The position numbers were made by a program, and so were the translations under genes. The notes beneath the pieces are model-generated. The model had not been told where the DNA came from. It did not search any database and was given only the letters and a program-made list of their open reading frames with translations. From positions 1-40,982 of the forward strand of contig CAJUDL010000032.1 in the NCBI GenBank assembly GCA_910585285.1: a stretch of DNA of 40,982 bases, written 5' to 3'. Of the stretch, positions 32,525 through 40,902 are shown piece after piece (the first letter of the stretch is position 1; each line of letters begins with the position of its first letter). This DNA is from an uncultured Muribaculaceae bacterium (GTDB taxonomy: Bacteria > Bacteroidota > Bacteroidia > Bacteroidales > Muribaculaceae).

Positions 32525-33761
32525 TGGTGTCATGTTTGAAAACTTTGTAAAGCCGTTTAAAGAATCCGTCCGGTTTATCCTGCGACAGCTTGCTCGGAGT
32601 TCCAAGTCTATGATCCGGCTGCTCCGCCAGACGTGGTGTATTATAATCGAAATTATCTACACGCTCCACAAGCGCAAGAACTGCAGGATGCAAACCGGGA
32701 GCCTCCGCAGGTGGATTTATACCCACCTCCTCTGCCAAAGGAGGCTCCTTCTCCAATTTATGCGCCTTTGAAACAGACATATATTCCCTATCTGTTATAT
32801 AGATTTCTGCATAAGTGTTCACATATATTGGATCACTCGTTTGCAAAGTTCGTTTAAGGTTGCGCCCCCTGCCATTGGACTCGATGTTGAATGATAAGCC
32901 GGTTATATTATCGGCAAACACCTCATGACTGTTAACACCTGCAAAACGATATTTAAGGGTAAGCCGGTTGCAATCAACCCGTGTTGCCATAAAATCGGCA
33001 AACGCAGGCACCCATTTCCGGTTATTCTTATCAGAAAGCACATCAACATCCAGGGTTATATTGTCATCGACCTTACGCCAGATTGCGGAAGGGCTATATT
33101 TCCCATAGTCTGTATGAGTTGCTATACTCTTATCCCGAATATCCGAAGGCACAACTGTATTGTCAAACACTCCTACCCAGTCAGACCAAGAGAAATGTTC
33201 CCTATAATGATTGCTGACGCTATCAAGACCATCAGAGTTAGTAATATGATAATATGACCTCGAAGCCAACACCCGAGGCAAAAGCCACCCCTTGTAATTC
33301 TTGACTTTTTTAGAAGGAATCATGAAATCCACTGTCTTCTCGCGAAAAAGAAGCACAGTATCGGTATACGTTGAAAGAGTGGAATATTCGCGCACGTATC
33401 CTGTGAGACGGAGCACCTGGTGATCTTTTGAATTGACAATCATCTCCGGCAAGTCATAAGCTATTTCCTTCAGAAAAATCTTATCATGCCCCGGCTTATC
33501 GACTGTGGATGTTGCATATCCCATATATCTGATGGAAATGGGATAAGAATAACGAGCCACATACGGAAGCTCACCTTCATCAGAACAGATTCCAATCAGA
33601 TTTCCTTTTTTGTCGAACACTGATGCCTTCGGCAAAGGATCCCCGGTTGCAGCATCGACAATTACTGTACTTCGTGCCGTAACAGCAGACACACAGCCCA
33701 GCAGAAAAGCCACGCCAATAGGTTGTAGTCTTCCATGTTTCATTTCATTCATCCATGCCAT
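32517..33761 (-). CDS. Exported protein with carboxypeptidase-regulatory-like domain
   Basis: A 414-residue exported protein. A signal peptide lies near the N-terminus (PIGVAFLLGCVSAVTARS); Met4 or Met7 could be the true start. A carboxypeptidase-D-regulatory-like beta-sandwich follows (about 32-100: STVIVDAATGDPLPKASVFDKKGNLIGICSDEGE, then ISIRYMGYA). The remaining 300 residues recall a group of Bacteroidetes proteins of unknown function with outer-membrane-type beta strands, but I find no named domain or catalytic motif. The C-terminal 60 residues are Pro/Glu-rich, then basic (KRLYKVFKHDTNR). The stop codon comes from the simple repeat, so the exact C-terminus may vary among strains. Confidence 0.8.
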   Translation of the reverse strand: MAWMNEMKHGRLQPIGVAFLLGCVSAVTARSTVIVDAATGDPLPKASVFDKKGNLIGICSDEGELPYVARYSYPISIRYMGYATSTVDKPGHDKIFLKEIAYDLPEMIVNSKDHQVLRLTGYVREYSTLSTYTDTVLLFREKTVDFMIPSKKVKNYKGWLLPRVLASRSYYHITNSDGLDSVSNHYREHFSWSDWVGVFDNTVVPSDIRDKSIATHTDYGKYSPSAIWRKVDDNITLDVDVLSDKNNRKWVPAFADFMATRVDCNRLTLKYRFAGVNSHEVFADNITGLSFNIESNGRGRNLKRTLQTSDPIYVNTYAEIYITDREYMSVSKAHKLEKEPPLAEEVGINPPAEAPGLHPAVLALVERVDNFDYNTPRLAEQPDHRLGTPSKLSQDKPDGFFKRLYKVFKHDTNR

Positions 33762-33781
33762 AACAACTAAACATCATTTTG

Positions 33782-33789
33782 CAAATATA
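33782..33789 (-). promoter_or_regulatory. -7 box of the regulatory-domain protein gene
   Basis: The minus strand reads TATATTTG, a perfect TAnnTTTG, about 20 nt upstream of ATG 33761. Confidence 0.5.
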
Positions 33790-33846
33790 GCTGAATTTGC
33801 TTATGACTTTCCTCTCCTCTAACCATATTTAACACGATTTAATATT

Positions 33847-33871
33847 TATCATCGGGCTGTGCCCGACGATA
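33847..33871. other. Small G+C-rich hairpin in the 354-nt divergent gap
   Basis: TATC-a-TCGGGC pairs with GCCCGA-c-GATA around a TGT loop, and is followed by AAGGTAAAA. A similar CGATAAGGTAAAA is seen at 39685-39697. The remainder of the gap (33890-34010) is AT-rich with no gene or repeat that I recognise. Confidence 0.45.
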
Positions 33872-34016
33872 AGGTAAAATTCCTCCTAACCTGTTACCCT
33901 TTACTTTTTGCGTTGCCCAACTGCGTCCGAAAAATCAAATTTTCAGTAAAATATATCTAAGAATGTTAAACTATATTTAACGACAAATGTTATAATGATA
34001 AAATCAGCGAAAAACA

Positions 34017-34072
34017 CCGAGCCGAATTGAAAAACACGATATGCCGCGGCTCGATATTCGAAAGCGGTTTTT
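34017..34072 (+). promoter_or_regulatory. Structured leader of the LRR gene, possible attenuator
   Basis: Two pairings compete. CGAGCCG (34018-34024) can pair with CGGCTCG (34047-34053). Alternatively CCGC (34044-34047) and TCGA (34051-34054) pair with TCGA (34058-34061) and GCGG (34064-34067), which is followed directly by TTTTTAT, a terminator-like form. It lies 45-100 nt before the ATG. Short helices make this tentative. Confidence 0.35.
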
Positions 34073-34115
34073 ATACTATGAAAAGAAAAAAGGTTATAAT
34101 TTAAACATTAGCGTT

Positions 34116-35186
34116 ATGAAAAGAACAGTATTATTCATGGCAGCTCTTATGACACTTTCATGTGCATGGGCTCAGAAAATCAGTAAGAATGAAGCCAAGT
34201 CGCTTCAGACTTTCCTTTCCCAGACTGCAGCCAAAGGCGGCAACAACGCAGAGGCACTTCAAATGGTAGGCAGCAACGTTGCAGCTTGCCCCGGTGTTAA
34301 AGTAGAAAACGGTCACGTTACTGAAATTGACTTCAAGGGTAAAAACCTTGCAGGCGCATTGGATCTTTCCGGATTCCCCGCTCTTAAGAAGATTGATGTT
34401 TCCAATAATAAGATCACAAGCCTTACTCTCAGCAACAACCCCGCGCTTGTTGAGATCAACGCAGGCAAGAATCGTATCCACACTATGACAATCACTACCT
34501 GCCCGCAGGTTCAGGTGATCAGAGTCAACAAGAATCGTCTCGCAGATTTCGATCTCGGTTCAGTTCCATTGCTTACGAAATTCAATGTTTCCGGCAACAT
34601 GCTCGAAGCTCTTGACGTTTCCAACGCAGTGAATCTTTCATACCTTAATGTTATGAGCAACAGTCTGAAGTCACTCAACGTCACAGGATGCCAGAGTCTT
34701 AAATCCCTCTATGCTTCATTCAATGACTTGACAGACATCACTCTCGCCGGACTTGTGAAACTGGAGAACCTTAACTTGAACTCCAACAAGATTGCCAAGC
34801 TCTACATTCAGGATCTTCCTGCAATCGAGACTCTTCTCTGCTCCGACAACCATATGGCAGGACTCGCAGTTAAAGGTTGCACAACCATCAACGAAATTTG
34901 GGCTCCTTACAACGATCTTACCTCCTTCACGGTAGAAGACGCACAGAACCTCGCCTTCGTAAATGTTGAATGGAACGACCTTACTTACCTCTCACTCGCC
35001 GGCATGAACTTCCTGCAGAGAGTCAATGCAGCCAACAACCAGTTGATCACTCTTGATGTATCGTTCGACCCGATGCTCCGCTTCGTGAATGTCACCAACA
35101 ACAATATGCTGACAGACCTCCGCACAGATGCCGACCCGCAGCTCCGCCACGTTATCGGCTACGATGATTATGAATATGGCTTCTGA
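34116..35186 (+). CDS. Secreted leucine-rich-repeat protein
   Basis: From ATG 34116 (MKRTVLFMAALMTLSCAWAQ) the protein has 356 residues and a type-I signal peptide; the frame is open back to 34041 through leader sequence. After about 60 residues the protein is a run of about 12 leucine-rich repeats of 21-22 residues with consensus L-x(2)-(L/I)-x-(V/A)-(S/N)-x-N-x-(L/I)-x(2)-L-x-(L/V), for example LKKIDVSNNKITSLTLSNNP. The ladder runs to about residue 340 and ends with YDDYEYGF. I see no C-terminal sorting domain and no membrane anchor. LRR ladders usually bind proteins; related Bacteroidetes proteins are surface or secreted. No partner is suggested by context. A strong terminator follows. Confidence 0.88.
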   Translation: MKRTVLFMAALMTLSCAWAQKISKNEAKSLQTFLSQTAAKGGNNAEALQMVGSNVAACPGVKVENGHVTEIDFKGKNLAGALDLSGFPALKKIDVSNNKITSLTLSNNPALVEINAGKNRIHTMTITTCPQVQVIRVNKNRLADFDLGSVPLLTKFNVSGNMLEALDVSNAVNLSYLNVMSNSLKSLNVTGCQSLKSLYASFNDLTDITLAGLVKLENLNLNSNKIAKLYIQDLPAIETLLCSDNHMAGLAVKGCTTINEIWAPYNDLTSFTVEDAQNLAFVNVEWNDLTYLSLAGMNFLQRVNAANNQLITLDVSFDPMLRFVNVTNNNMLTDLRTDADPQLRHVIGYDDYEYGF

Positions 35187-35232
35187 TGTACTGAGCTTTT
35201 ATAAAGATATCATAATAATGAAAGCCATAATG

Positions 35233-35261
35233 AAAGCCGCCGGAATTTCCGGCGGCTTTTT
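35233..35261 (+). terminator. Rho-independent terminator after the LRR gene
   Basis: AAAGCCGCCGG pairs with CCGGCGGCTTT around a short AATTT loop and is followed by further T residues. The symmetric A/T flanks would also serve the convergent epimerase gene. Confidence 0.92.
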
Positions 35262-35309
35262 CGCATATCAGAGCGAACTCTTAAATTATCGTTTCATTAT
35301 ATTCGTTTT

Positions 35310-36356
35310 CTACTTTACCAAGAAGCGCCATACTATATGGTTCTCATATATTTCCCCTGCTGGCAGGAAGGTAGTTGGAAAATTCGGCTTATTTGGAGAA
35401 TCAGGGAAATGTTGCATCTCTATTGCAACCCCTTCCTGCGGACCATAAGAACGTCCCGAACAATTGAGAGGCGTACCGGTCACGCGATTTGCAGTATATA
35501 TCTGTGCGCCTGGTTGGTCACTCCCCATTATAAGAACTCTGCCGCTGGCATCGTCTCGTAGCTCCACAAGATTTTCCTGAAACTTACCAGGCTCCCAGTC
35601 GTCGAACACCCAGCATTGTCCATATCCCGCGCCAATGTTCAATGGAGGAAAATCTGCATTTATGTCACGTCCGATTGCCTTCGCTGAGCGGAAATCCATA
35701 GGAGTACCTACAACATCGGCAATCTCTCCCGTTGGGATATGAGTAGCGTCAATGGGCAGCCATTTGCTTGCTTTAACCTTCAGGCTATGGTCAAGAATCT
35801 TGCCTGAATCCGCTCCTCGCAAATTCCAGTATGCATGATTCGTAAGATTCACCACCGTATCAGCATCTCCCACAGCCTTAAAATCGAGACTCAATTCATT
35901 CTTCTCATTCCACCGGAAAGTGGCACTGACATCCAAAGCTCCCGGAAAAGACTCCTCCATGTCTTCGGAATGATAAGTCATTTTCACTCCATCCGCAAGC
36001 GGTTCGGCATTCCATATCCGGTTTTGAAATCCTGTGGGACCGCCATGAATGGAATTAGGACCGGCATTGAGTTCAAGACTGTAGGTTTTATCGCCAACAA
36101 CCAGATGTCCTCCTGCTATGCGATTGGCAAAACGCCCCGGCGATTTTCCCATGCAGGCATCATCCGCATAATAGTCGGCTGGATTTTCATATCGGAGAGC
36201 AACATTTTCTATCTTGCCGTCACGGTCTGGAACATTCACAGATAATATTCCCGCACCAAGCGTTGAGAGCTCCACATAAGCTCCCAAAGCATTCTCAATC
36301 CTGAATACCGTTATATCCCCCACCTCCGACGGATATTTCATCGACTCTATTTTCAT
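35310..36356 (-). CDS. galM: Aldose 1-epimerase (mutarotase)
   Basis: Interconverts alpha and beta anomers of galactose and other aldoses. I choose ATG 36356 (MKIESMKYPSEVGDITVF, 348 residues); an upstream ATG at 36392 would overlap the sulfatase stop by 19 nt. Family motifs are present: CMGKSPGRFANRIAGG, NSIHGGPTGFQNRIW with the catalytic-His region, TVVNLTNHAYWNL with the second conserved His, and GVAIEMQHFPDSPNKPNFP with the catalytic Glu. No signal peptide is seen, so it should be cytoplasmic. It is the last gene of the minus-strand group with the sulfatase and SGNH esterase, consistent with processing of released sugars. Confidence 0.94.
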   Translation of the reverse strand: MKIESMKYPSEVGDITVFRIENALGAYVELSTLGAGILSVNVPDRDGKIENVALRYENPADYYADDACMGKSPGRFANRIAGGHLVVGDKTYSLELNAGPNSIHGGPTGFQNRIWNAEPLADGVKMTYHSEDMEESFPGALDVSATFRWNEKNELSLDFKAVGDADTVVNLTNHAYWNLRGADSGKILDHSLKVKASKWLPIDATHIPTGEIADVVGTPMDFRSAKAIGRDINADFPPLNIGAGYGQCWVFDDWEPGKFQENLVELRDDASGRVLIMGSDQPGAQIYTANRVTGTPLNCSGRSYGPQEGVAIEMQHFPDSPNKPNFPTTFLPAGEIYENHIVWRFLVK

Positions 36357-36373
36357 TGATTTTGTGTTGTGAG

Positions 36374-38143
36374 TTATAGGAAATCGAGACATAGTGCAAG
36401 GTCTTCCTCATTGGTGAGCACGTATGAAGCCCCTGCCATCACCATCGTTTTGGCATCCGTTCCACCCCATGTCACTCCGGCAGGAATAATTCCCACCTCT
36501 TTTGCAGCAAGTATTCCTGTCTCTGTTCCCGAAACGAGCGTGATTTCTCGTCCCGTAAGAGAACTTTGATTTTTTATCTTGCTCAAAGCGGCTGCATATT
36601 CCTTTAAATCACCTGAAGCATTCAGTTCAACAACCTTGACACCTTGTGCCCGCAATTTCTCCATCTGCTTTCTAACCCAGTCAAGATCCTTCCCTTTTTT
36701 ATCCTTAAGACAACAATCCACTTCGAAAAGTGCAATTTTCATGGCTTTTCTCACATAGGGCAACGTATCGAAACATAGATTGTTGGGGTCAATACGAGGA
36801 TCGCCCGTACGTTTCATCCATGAAGTCAACCGACGCGACATCTTTTTCTTGGTTTTAGCATAAGCGACACTGTCTGCCACGTTGTTTATACATCCTGGGT
36901 CTTTGCGCAGATCATATAATTCCTCAGCGGGACGCAAGCCAAAAGCGCGGTCGAACATCTCCTTTGGATACTTATCGCGTTGGAAAACCATAAATGCCTT
37001 TGCCGGACCATGTCCCGTGTCTCCATAAACAGGATCTACTCCGGCTGGCAACCGGTCAGGATAAAGATTTCTTATATACAAAAAATCCTTGTCTTGCACG
37101 GCACGCATCGGGTATCCATATCCTCCGGGACGCGTATTGGTGTGGCGTTCACGATCGGAATATATTTCCTTTCGGCATGCACTGTAGTCACCTTTAAAGA
37201 CCGGAATTAAACTCCGAGAGTCCATCTTCTCTTTAGGCTTCACTCCCGCAGCCTCATAGAAAGTTGCTGTCAAATCCATCAGGCTGATAAAACCATCGCA
37301 CACACTGCCAGGCTTGATTACGCCGGGCCATCTCACAGCGAAGGGAACATGACACCCGAGATCATAAAGATTTGACTTGGCACGAGGGAAAGAATCTCCA
37401 TTGTCACCCGTTATGATAAGCAACGTATTGTCAAGACGCCCGGTCTTTCGCAAAGCTTCAACTACCGCTTCACACTCATCCTGGAAAAGCTGGATGTTAT
37501 AGTAATAGTCGGCAACATCGGTTCTCACCTCAGGAGCATCCGGAAGATACGGAATGAGCGTTACCGAATCAGGATTAAAGCCATGTTCCTCACCTGAACC
37601 TACCTTATATGGACGATGCGGTCTTCTGCTACCCATCCACACACAAATTGGTTTATCGGCTGGAGCGTCCTGTTCAATATATTTTACAAGATCCTTGACT
37701 TCGCGTCCGGCTGGATTATGTTTCCAACCAGTCTTGTCCCAGACACCGGGACCCCATCCTTTTCCCCAATATACTGCATCATAACCCGCCTCTTCCAGAA
37801 CGTCCGGATAAACTGTAAGATTTGCAGGAAAATAACTGTTGAGGTTACAACCGTCCTTTAGTCTGTGAGGATGCTGACCGGTAAGGATGCTTGCTCGTGA
37901 TGGTGAGGAATGAGGAGCTGCAGAATACGCACGTGTGAAAAGCATTCCTTCGGCAGCGATGCGCTCCAGAACGCGCGAATCGACTTCCGACGCCCCATAG
38001 GAATTGGCATGAGGAAATCCCCAGTCGTCGGCAAGCATCAACACTATGTTAGGACGATTGTCAGCATTATTCTTCGCAAAAGCGGATGCTGCCACTCCTC
38101 CGGCTAAAAGAGCCATCGAAGTCCTGATAAAATTTAAATTCAT
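36374..38143 (-). CDS. S-type sulfatase with C-terminal degenerate HAD-like domain
   Basis: A 589-residue exported sulfatase. The signal peptide is residues 1-23. The alkaline-phosphatase-fold domain shows metal ligands in MLADDWG (Asp39, Asp40) and the formylglycine site SSPSR (Ser79 to Arg83) followed by ASILTGQ. A Ser rather than Cys at this site means maturation by an anaerobic sulfatase-maturating radical-SAM enzyme, not found in this window. ITGDNGDSFPRAKSNLYD supplies further metal ligands. From residue 468 (MKIALFEVD) to the end the sequence resembles a haloacid-dehalogenase phosphatase of the Gph/PGMB type with key Asp residues lost and no cap domain. The target is some sulfated glycan. 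Repeat copy C lies upstream. Confidence 0.92.
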   Translation of the reverse strand: MNLNFIRTSMALLAGGVAASAFAKNNADNRPNIVLMLADDWGFPHANSYGASEVDSRVLERIAAEGMLFTRAYSAAPHSSPSRASILTGQHPHRLKDGCNLNSYFPANLTVYPDVLEEAGYDAVYWGKGWGPGVWDKTGWKHNPAGREVKDLVKYIEQDAPADKPICVWMGSRRPHRPYKVGSGEEHGFNPDSVTLIPYLPDAPEVRTDVADYYYNIQLFQDECEAVVEALRKTGRLDNTLLIITGDNGDSFPRAKSNLYDLGCHVPFAVRWPGVIKPGSVCDGFISLMDLTATFYEAAGVKPKEKMDSRSLIPVFKGDYSACRKEIYSDRERHTNTRPGGYGYPMRAVQDKDFLYIRNLYPDRLPAGVDPVYGDTGHGPAKAFMVFQRDKYPKEMFDRAFGLRPAEELYDLRKDPGCINNVADSVAYAKTKKKMSRRLTSWMKRTGDPRIDPNNLCFDTLPYVRKAMKIALFEVDCCLKDKKGKDLDWVRKQMEKLRAQGVKVVELNASGDLKEYAAALSKIKNQSSLTGREITLVSGTETGILAAKEVGIIPAGVTWGGTDAKTMVMAGASYVLTNEEDLALCLDFL

Positions 38144-38162
38144 GGCATTTGTTTTTTAGAGA

Positions 38163-38311
38163 GTGTTTGGATTTAACTTTCGTTCACATGAAGAGGGATT
38201 TTCGAGGGAATTTCACGAGTTGAAGAAGGAGCATAGCGGGCTATGCGACTGATGAGACTTGGTGAAATTCACCGGAAAGACCATTCATGGGAATGAAAAG
38301 AATTAATTTAG
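38163..38311 (+). repeat. Structured dispersed element, copy C
   Basis: The outer helix is GAATTTCAC + AGT (38208-38216, 38218-38220) with ACT + GTGAAATTC (38257-38259, 38262-38270). The inner helix GCATAG/CTATGC (38231-38246) is closed by a CGGG tetraloop. Loop strands are GAAGAAGGA and GACTGATGA. Compared with copies A and B the outer helix has TCAC:GTGA in place of CCGC:GCGG, a paired change. Imperfect outer arms are 38163-38192 and 38284-38311. It lies between the SGNH esterase and sulfatase genes. Confidence 0.85.
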
Positions 38312-38318
38312 AAAGTAC

Positions 38319-39446
38319 CTACTTATAATTCGTGTTAAACTCAAACACACTCTTAGCATTATCAATGATTTTGCGTAACTCAGGGATGTCATTGATCTTT
38401 TTGGCAATATTGATGGCGGCGCGCTGATAACCATTGTCGCTGGGATGCGTACCATCTACCGTTGTCTCATGATCATTACCTGTATAAAGTCCGGGCTCGA
38501 AGAAATAAATATTCTTATCTGCTTTCATTACTTTACTTATCTCCTCCCGAGCTGCTTGTGCCTTATCTGCCTCATATTTGCGTTTATCCTGATCAAAATT
38601 GGTTACCTCTCGTTTTACAGTCTCAAGAAACACCAAAGGAGTCTTTGGATGTTTCTTCCGGATAGTCTTCACAAAATCCGCGAAGCGTTCGTGAATCTGA
38701 TCGGCATTGGGATTTGAAAAGCAGTCGAAAATAAACATATCCGCATCTGTGTCACAGATAAGATCTGCAAAGAATTGCTCCATCTTCTGTTGTCCACCCG
38801 TGCCATAGTTTGCAATATCAACACCAAGTATTCGTGAAAGCTGCGCAGGCCAAGTCATACCGGGGCGGCATGTGGATGTGCCATGAGTATAACTCGACCC
38901 CATTGCCACAACCGGAGCCCGTTTTATTTCTCCACAAGACTCCACCTCGGCATCCTGAGCGACACCAATCTGTATCGAGTCAAGCACCATGAAACAAGGC
39001 AGATAGAGCATACATTCTTTCATCGTAGTGTCCATATTGTTAACGAGAGTATACTCATGTTTTGTGGATTTATACTTAGGACGTCCCATTCCTGCCCATA
39101 GCCATTTACCATCTTTTTTAATATATAGGTCAAGACCTGCCTCGGCTATAGGATGCCAACTCGTGCTGCGATGCTCCTTGTCGTTCTGCCATTTGGCTGC
39201 TATGACAGGAGAATTGGTAATGAAACTGAGTGCCAAACCAGTAGACATCTTGTAGTATGTACGCACAGTAGGCGTGAAATCCGGATATTTGTCTGTATCC
39301 AAACGGCTTAGTCGCGGACCGTCGGGCTGTGGCTTATTAAGAATTGTAAAGGTTGAGGCATCCACATATTTCAGGTTTTTCGCACCCGCACCCCATACAT
39401 TTAAAGAGACACAGACCAGAGTTATCAATAAAAAAACTTTCTTCAT
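38319..39446 (-). CDS. SGNH/GDSL-type esterase, exported
   Basis: A 375-residue exported esterase. The signal peptide is about residues 1-21 (MKKVFLLITLVCVSLNVWGA). An N-terminal beta-sandwich (about 25-175) is typical of Bacteroidetes SGNH proteins that act on glycans. The catalytic domain (about 178-375) has APVVAMGSSYTHG with the nucleophile Ser in block I, NYGTGGQQ (block II Gly), FDCFSNPNAD (near the block III Asn) and VDGTHPSDNGYQ with the Asp/His pair of block V. It probably removes acetyl or another acyl group from a polysaccharide. It is in the same strand order as the sulfatase and epimerase, so it may act on the same decorated glycan; repeat copy C lies between it and the sulfatase. 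Confidence 0.88.
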   Translation of the reverse strand: MKKVFLLITLVCVSLNVWGAGAKNLKYVDASTFTILNKPQPDGPRLSRLDTDKYPDFTPTVRTYYKMSTGLALSFITNSPVIAAKWQNDKEHRSTSWHPIAEAGLDLYIKKDGKWLWAGMGRPKYKSTKHEYTLVNNMDTTMKECMLYLPCFMVLDSIQIGVAQDAEVESCGEIKRAPVVAMGSSYTHGTSTCRPGMTWPAQLSRILGVDIANYGTGGQQKMEQFFADLICDTDADMFIFDCFSNPNADQIHERFADFVKTIRKKHPKTPLVFLETVKREVTNFDQDKRKYEADKAQAAREEISKVMKADKNIYFFEPGLYTGNDHETTVDGTHPSDNGYQRAAINIAKKINDIPELRKIIDNAKSVFEFNTNYK

Positions 39447-39467
39447 AATCTATGTGTAGATAAATAA

Positions 39468-39640
39468 GTTAATTTAAGTTTTGCAGGCTTCAACTTAAAG
39501 TTTAAGAGTTTATAAGTTTAAAAGTTTATCAGATGCGAATATGACTGAGTTTTAATTTATTCGCAGCAATCAAATAAACTTATAAACTACGCAGTAATTA
39601 AACTTATAAACTTCAACTTTTCGCTTGCGAAAGTTGAATA
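39468..39640 (-). repeat. AT-rich dispersed element, family 2, copy b
   Basis: Reverse-complement copy of 29789-29965, with roughly 85-90 percent identity by eye. It retains the terminal hairpin (TTCAACTTTTCGC, TTGCGAAAGTTGAA, 39612-39638) and the central GATGCGAA block (39532-39540). It starts about 20 nt from the SGNH gene start and probably lies in its leader. Confidence 0.85.
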
Positions 39641-39683
39641 AGTTACGTAAATAGAGTGTTTAGTTTTACATTCCAAATACTTC

Positions 39684-39722
39684 TCGATAAGGTAAAAAGT
39701 AAAAGGTAATAAGTAAAAGGAA
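39684..39722 (+). repeat. Short GTAAAAG simple repeat
   Basis: About 40 bp of imperfect 7-8-bp units (GGTAAAAA, GTAAAAG, GTAATAA, GTAAAAGG). It is related to the longer tract at 32434-32524 read on the minus strand and begins with the CGATAAGG also seen at 33867. Confidence 0.55.
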
Positions 39723-40025
39723 TATATTGGCATGACTCTAATGTCTGACCCGCGTAATACTTCTACAAAATTAAAACGCGAAGGCGCGAAGAATAAAAGC
39801 TTTCGACACAACAATTTAAAAGCTTTTGGCACAGCTGTTTAAACACAGTGGCATTTATCTAACTTAAAATTCATAATGTAGGGTATATAGCCGGATGGCT
39901 TGGCGACTTGGCAAGAGCCATGCGACCTTTCGTAATTTGAATTAAACTTAGCACCTTCGCACCTTAGCGTCCAATTATTAAGGTTACTCTGTTTATTGAG
40001 GCGCGCCAATTCTCCTTTAACCCGG
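39723..40025. other. About 300-nt noncoding stretch, short inverted repeats only
   Basis: No gene recognised. It contains AAAAGCTTT (39795-39803) facing AAAAGCTTTT (39818-39827), and CGCGAAGGCGCGAAG (39777-39791) roughly facing CTTCGCACCTTAGCG (39954-39968). Such CTTCGC-type sequences occur in other Bacteroidetes intergenic regions, so this may be a decayed repeat. Confidence 0.4.
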
Positions 40026-40889
40026 TCAGAGGTCAGCTGTTACCATATTGGGATAGTGGTCGGAAATATAGGGCACGCCCCAGTTGGGTTTATTGAAGTT
40101 TTCGAACTTCTTTACATCCGCATTTCGATAATATATGAAATCTATCACGTGGCGCGGTGTCAGTTCCATCTTGCCGAAACCATTGAACGTAGGCTCCTTG
40201 TTTGAGACAGGCACCTCTCGACCATCTTTCATCCAGAAATGGAATGGCTGCAGTCCCCAACGGCGCACATCGTCTGCTTCCCGACTTGCATTCATATCCC
40301 CAGCTATGAATACTGGAGCTTCATCTCCTGCAATATCGTGCATTTTGATAACATTCAGCATTGCTGAATTTAATTTTGCCTCCAGATCATGGTTCTTCAA
40401 TCCCAAACAAAGATGTGTCGCAAAGAAATAGAAATCTTTCCCGGTAGTTTTCTCTTTGAACTTACCCCAACATGTGCCACGCCATTGTCCCGTGCTGTGA
40501 TTCCAGCATTTAGATGGTTTGTCGGGAGTTGGGCTATGAAAGAACGCTCCTTCATCAAGAAGACTAACAGTGTTTTTATTATATATGATAATGGTGTTGG
40601 CACCACTCCGTGAGCCCGTACCGGGGATTTCAATCTGTCCGTATTCCGGAAGCAGTTCTTTGAGATCCTTCCTCATTGACTCGCGCGCCTCTCCTACAGA
40701 CACAACATCAGGCTTAACCTCTCGGATAAATCGCTGAATAGCGGTTTTTCTAACATCCCAGCTGGTTTCGCCCGTGTCTTTGGGGCTATTGTAACGCATA
40801 TTAAATCCCATCACTTTAACCTCTGCAAGTGATGTCATGCATAAAAATGCAATAAGAAAAGTGGATAGGCACAATCTGTTATGTTTCAT
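40026..40889 (-). CDS. Secreted endonuclease/exonuclease/phosphatase-fold enzyme
   Basis: A 287-residue exported protein of the EEP (DNase I-like) superfamily. The signal peptide is about residues 1-22. Motifs in order are VKVMGFNMRYNSP (metal-binding Asn), VVSVGEARESM (catalytic Glu), THLCLGLKNHDLEAK (His), PVFIAGDMNASRE (catalytic Asp/Asn), VIDFIYYRN and SDHYPNM (terminal Asp-His). All catalytic positions are intact. Secreted Bacteroidetes members can act on phosphodiesters, nucleic acids or lipid head groups, so the substrate is uncertain. A lone terminus of the structured repeat family (40903-40919) sits 14 nt upstream of the start codon. Confidence 0.9.
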   Translation of the reverse strand: MKHNRLCLSTFLIAFLCMTSLAEVKVMGFNMRYNSPKDTGETSWDVRKTAIQRFIREVKPDVVSVGEARESMRKDLKELLPEYGQIEIPGTGSRSGANTIIIYNKNTVSLLDEGAFFHSPTPDKPSKCWNHSTGQWRGTCWGKFKEKTTGKDFYFFATHLCLGLKNHDLEAKLNSAMLNVIKMHDIAGDEAPVFIAGDMNASREADDVRRWGLQPFHFWMKDGREVPVSNKEPTFNGFGKMELTPRHVIDFIYYRNADVKKFENFNKPNWGVPYISDHYPNMVTADL

Positions 40890-40902
40890 TGTAGTCAGGT
40901 TT

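Noticed and set aside
39587..39832. 81-residue minus-strand frame
   Set aside because: It spans the end of the family 2 repeat and the GTAAAAG simple repeat, so its sequence is repeat translation rather than a gene.
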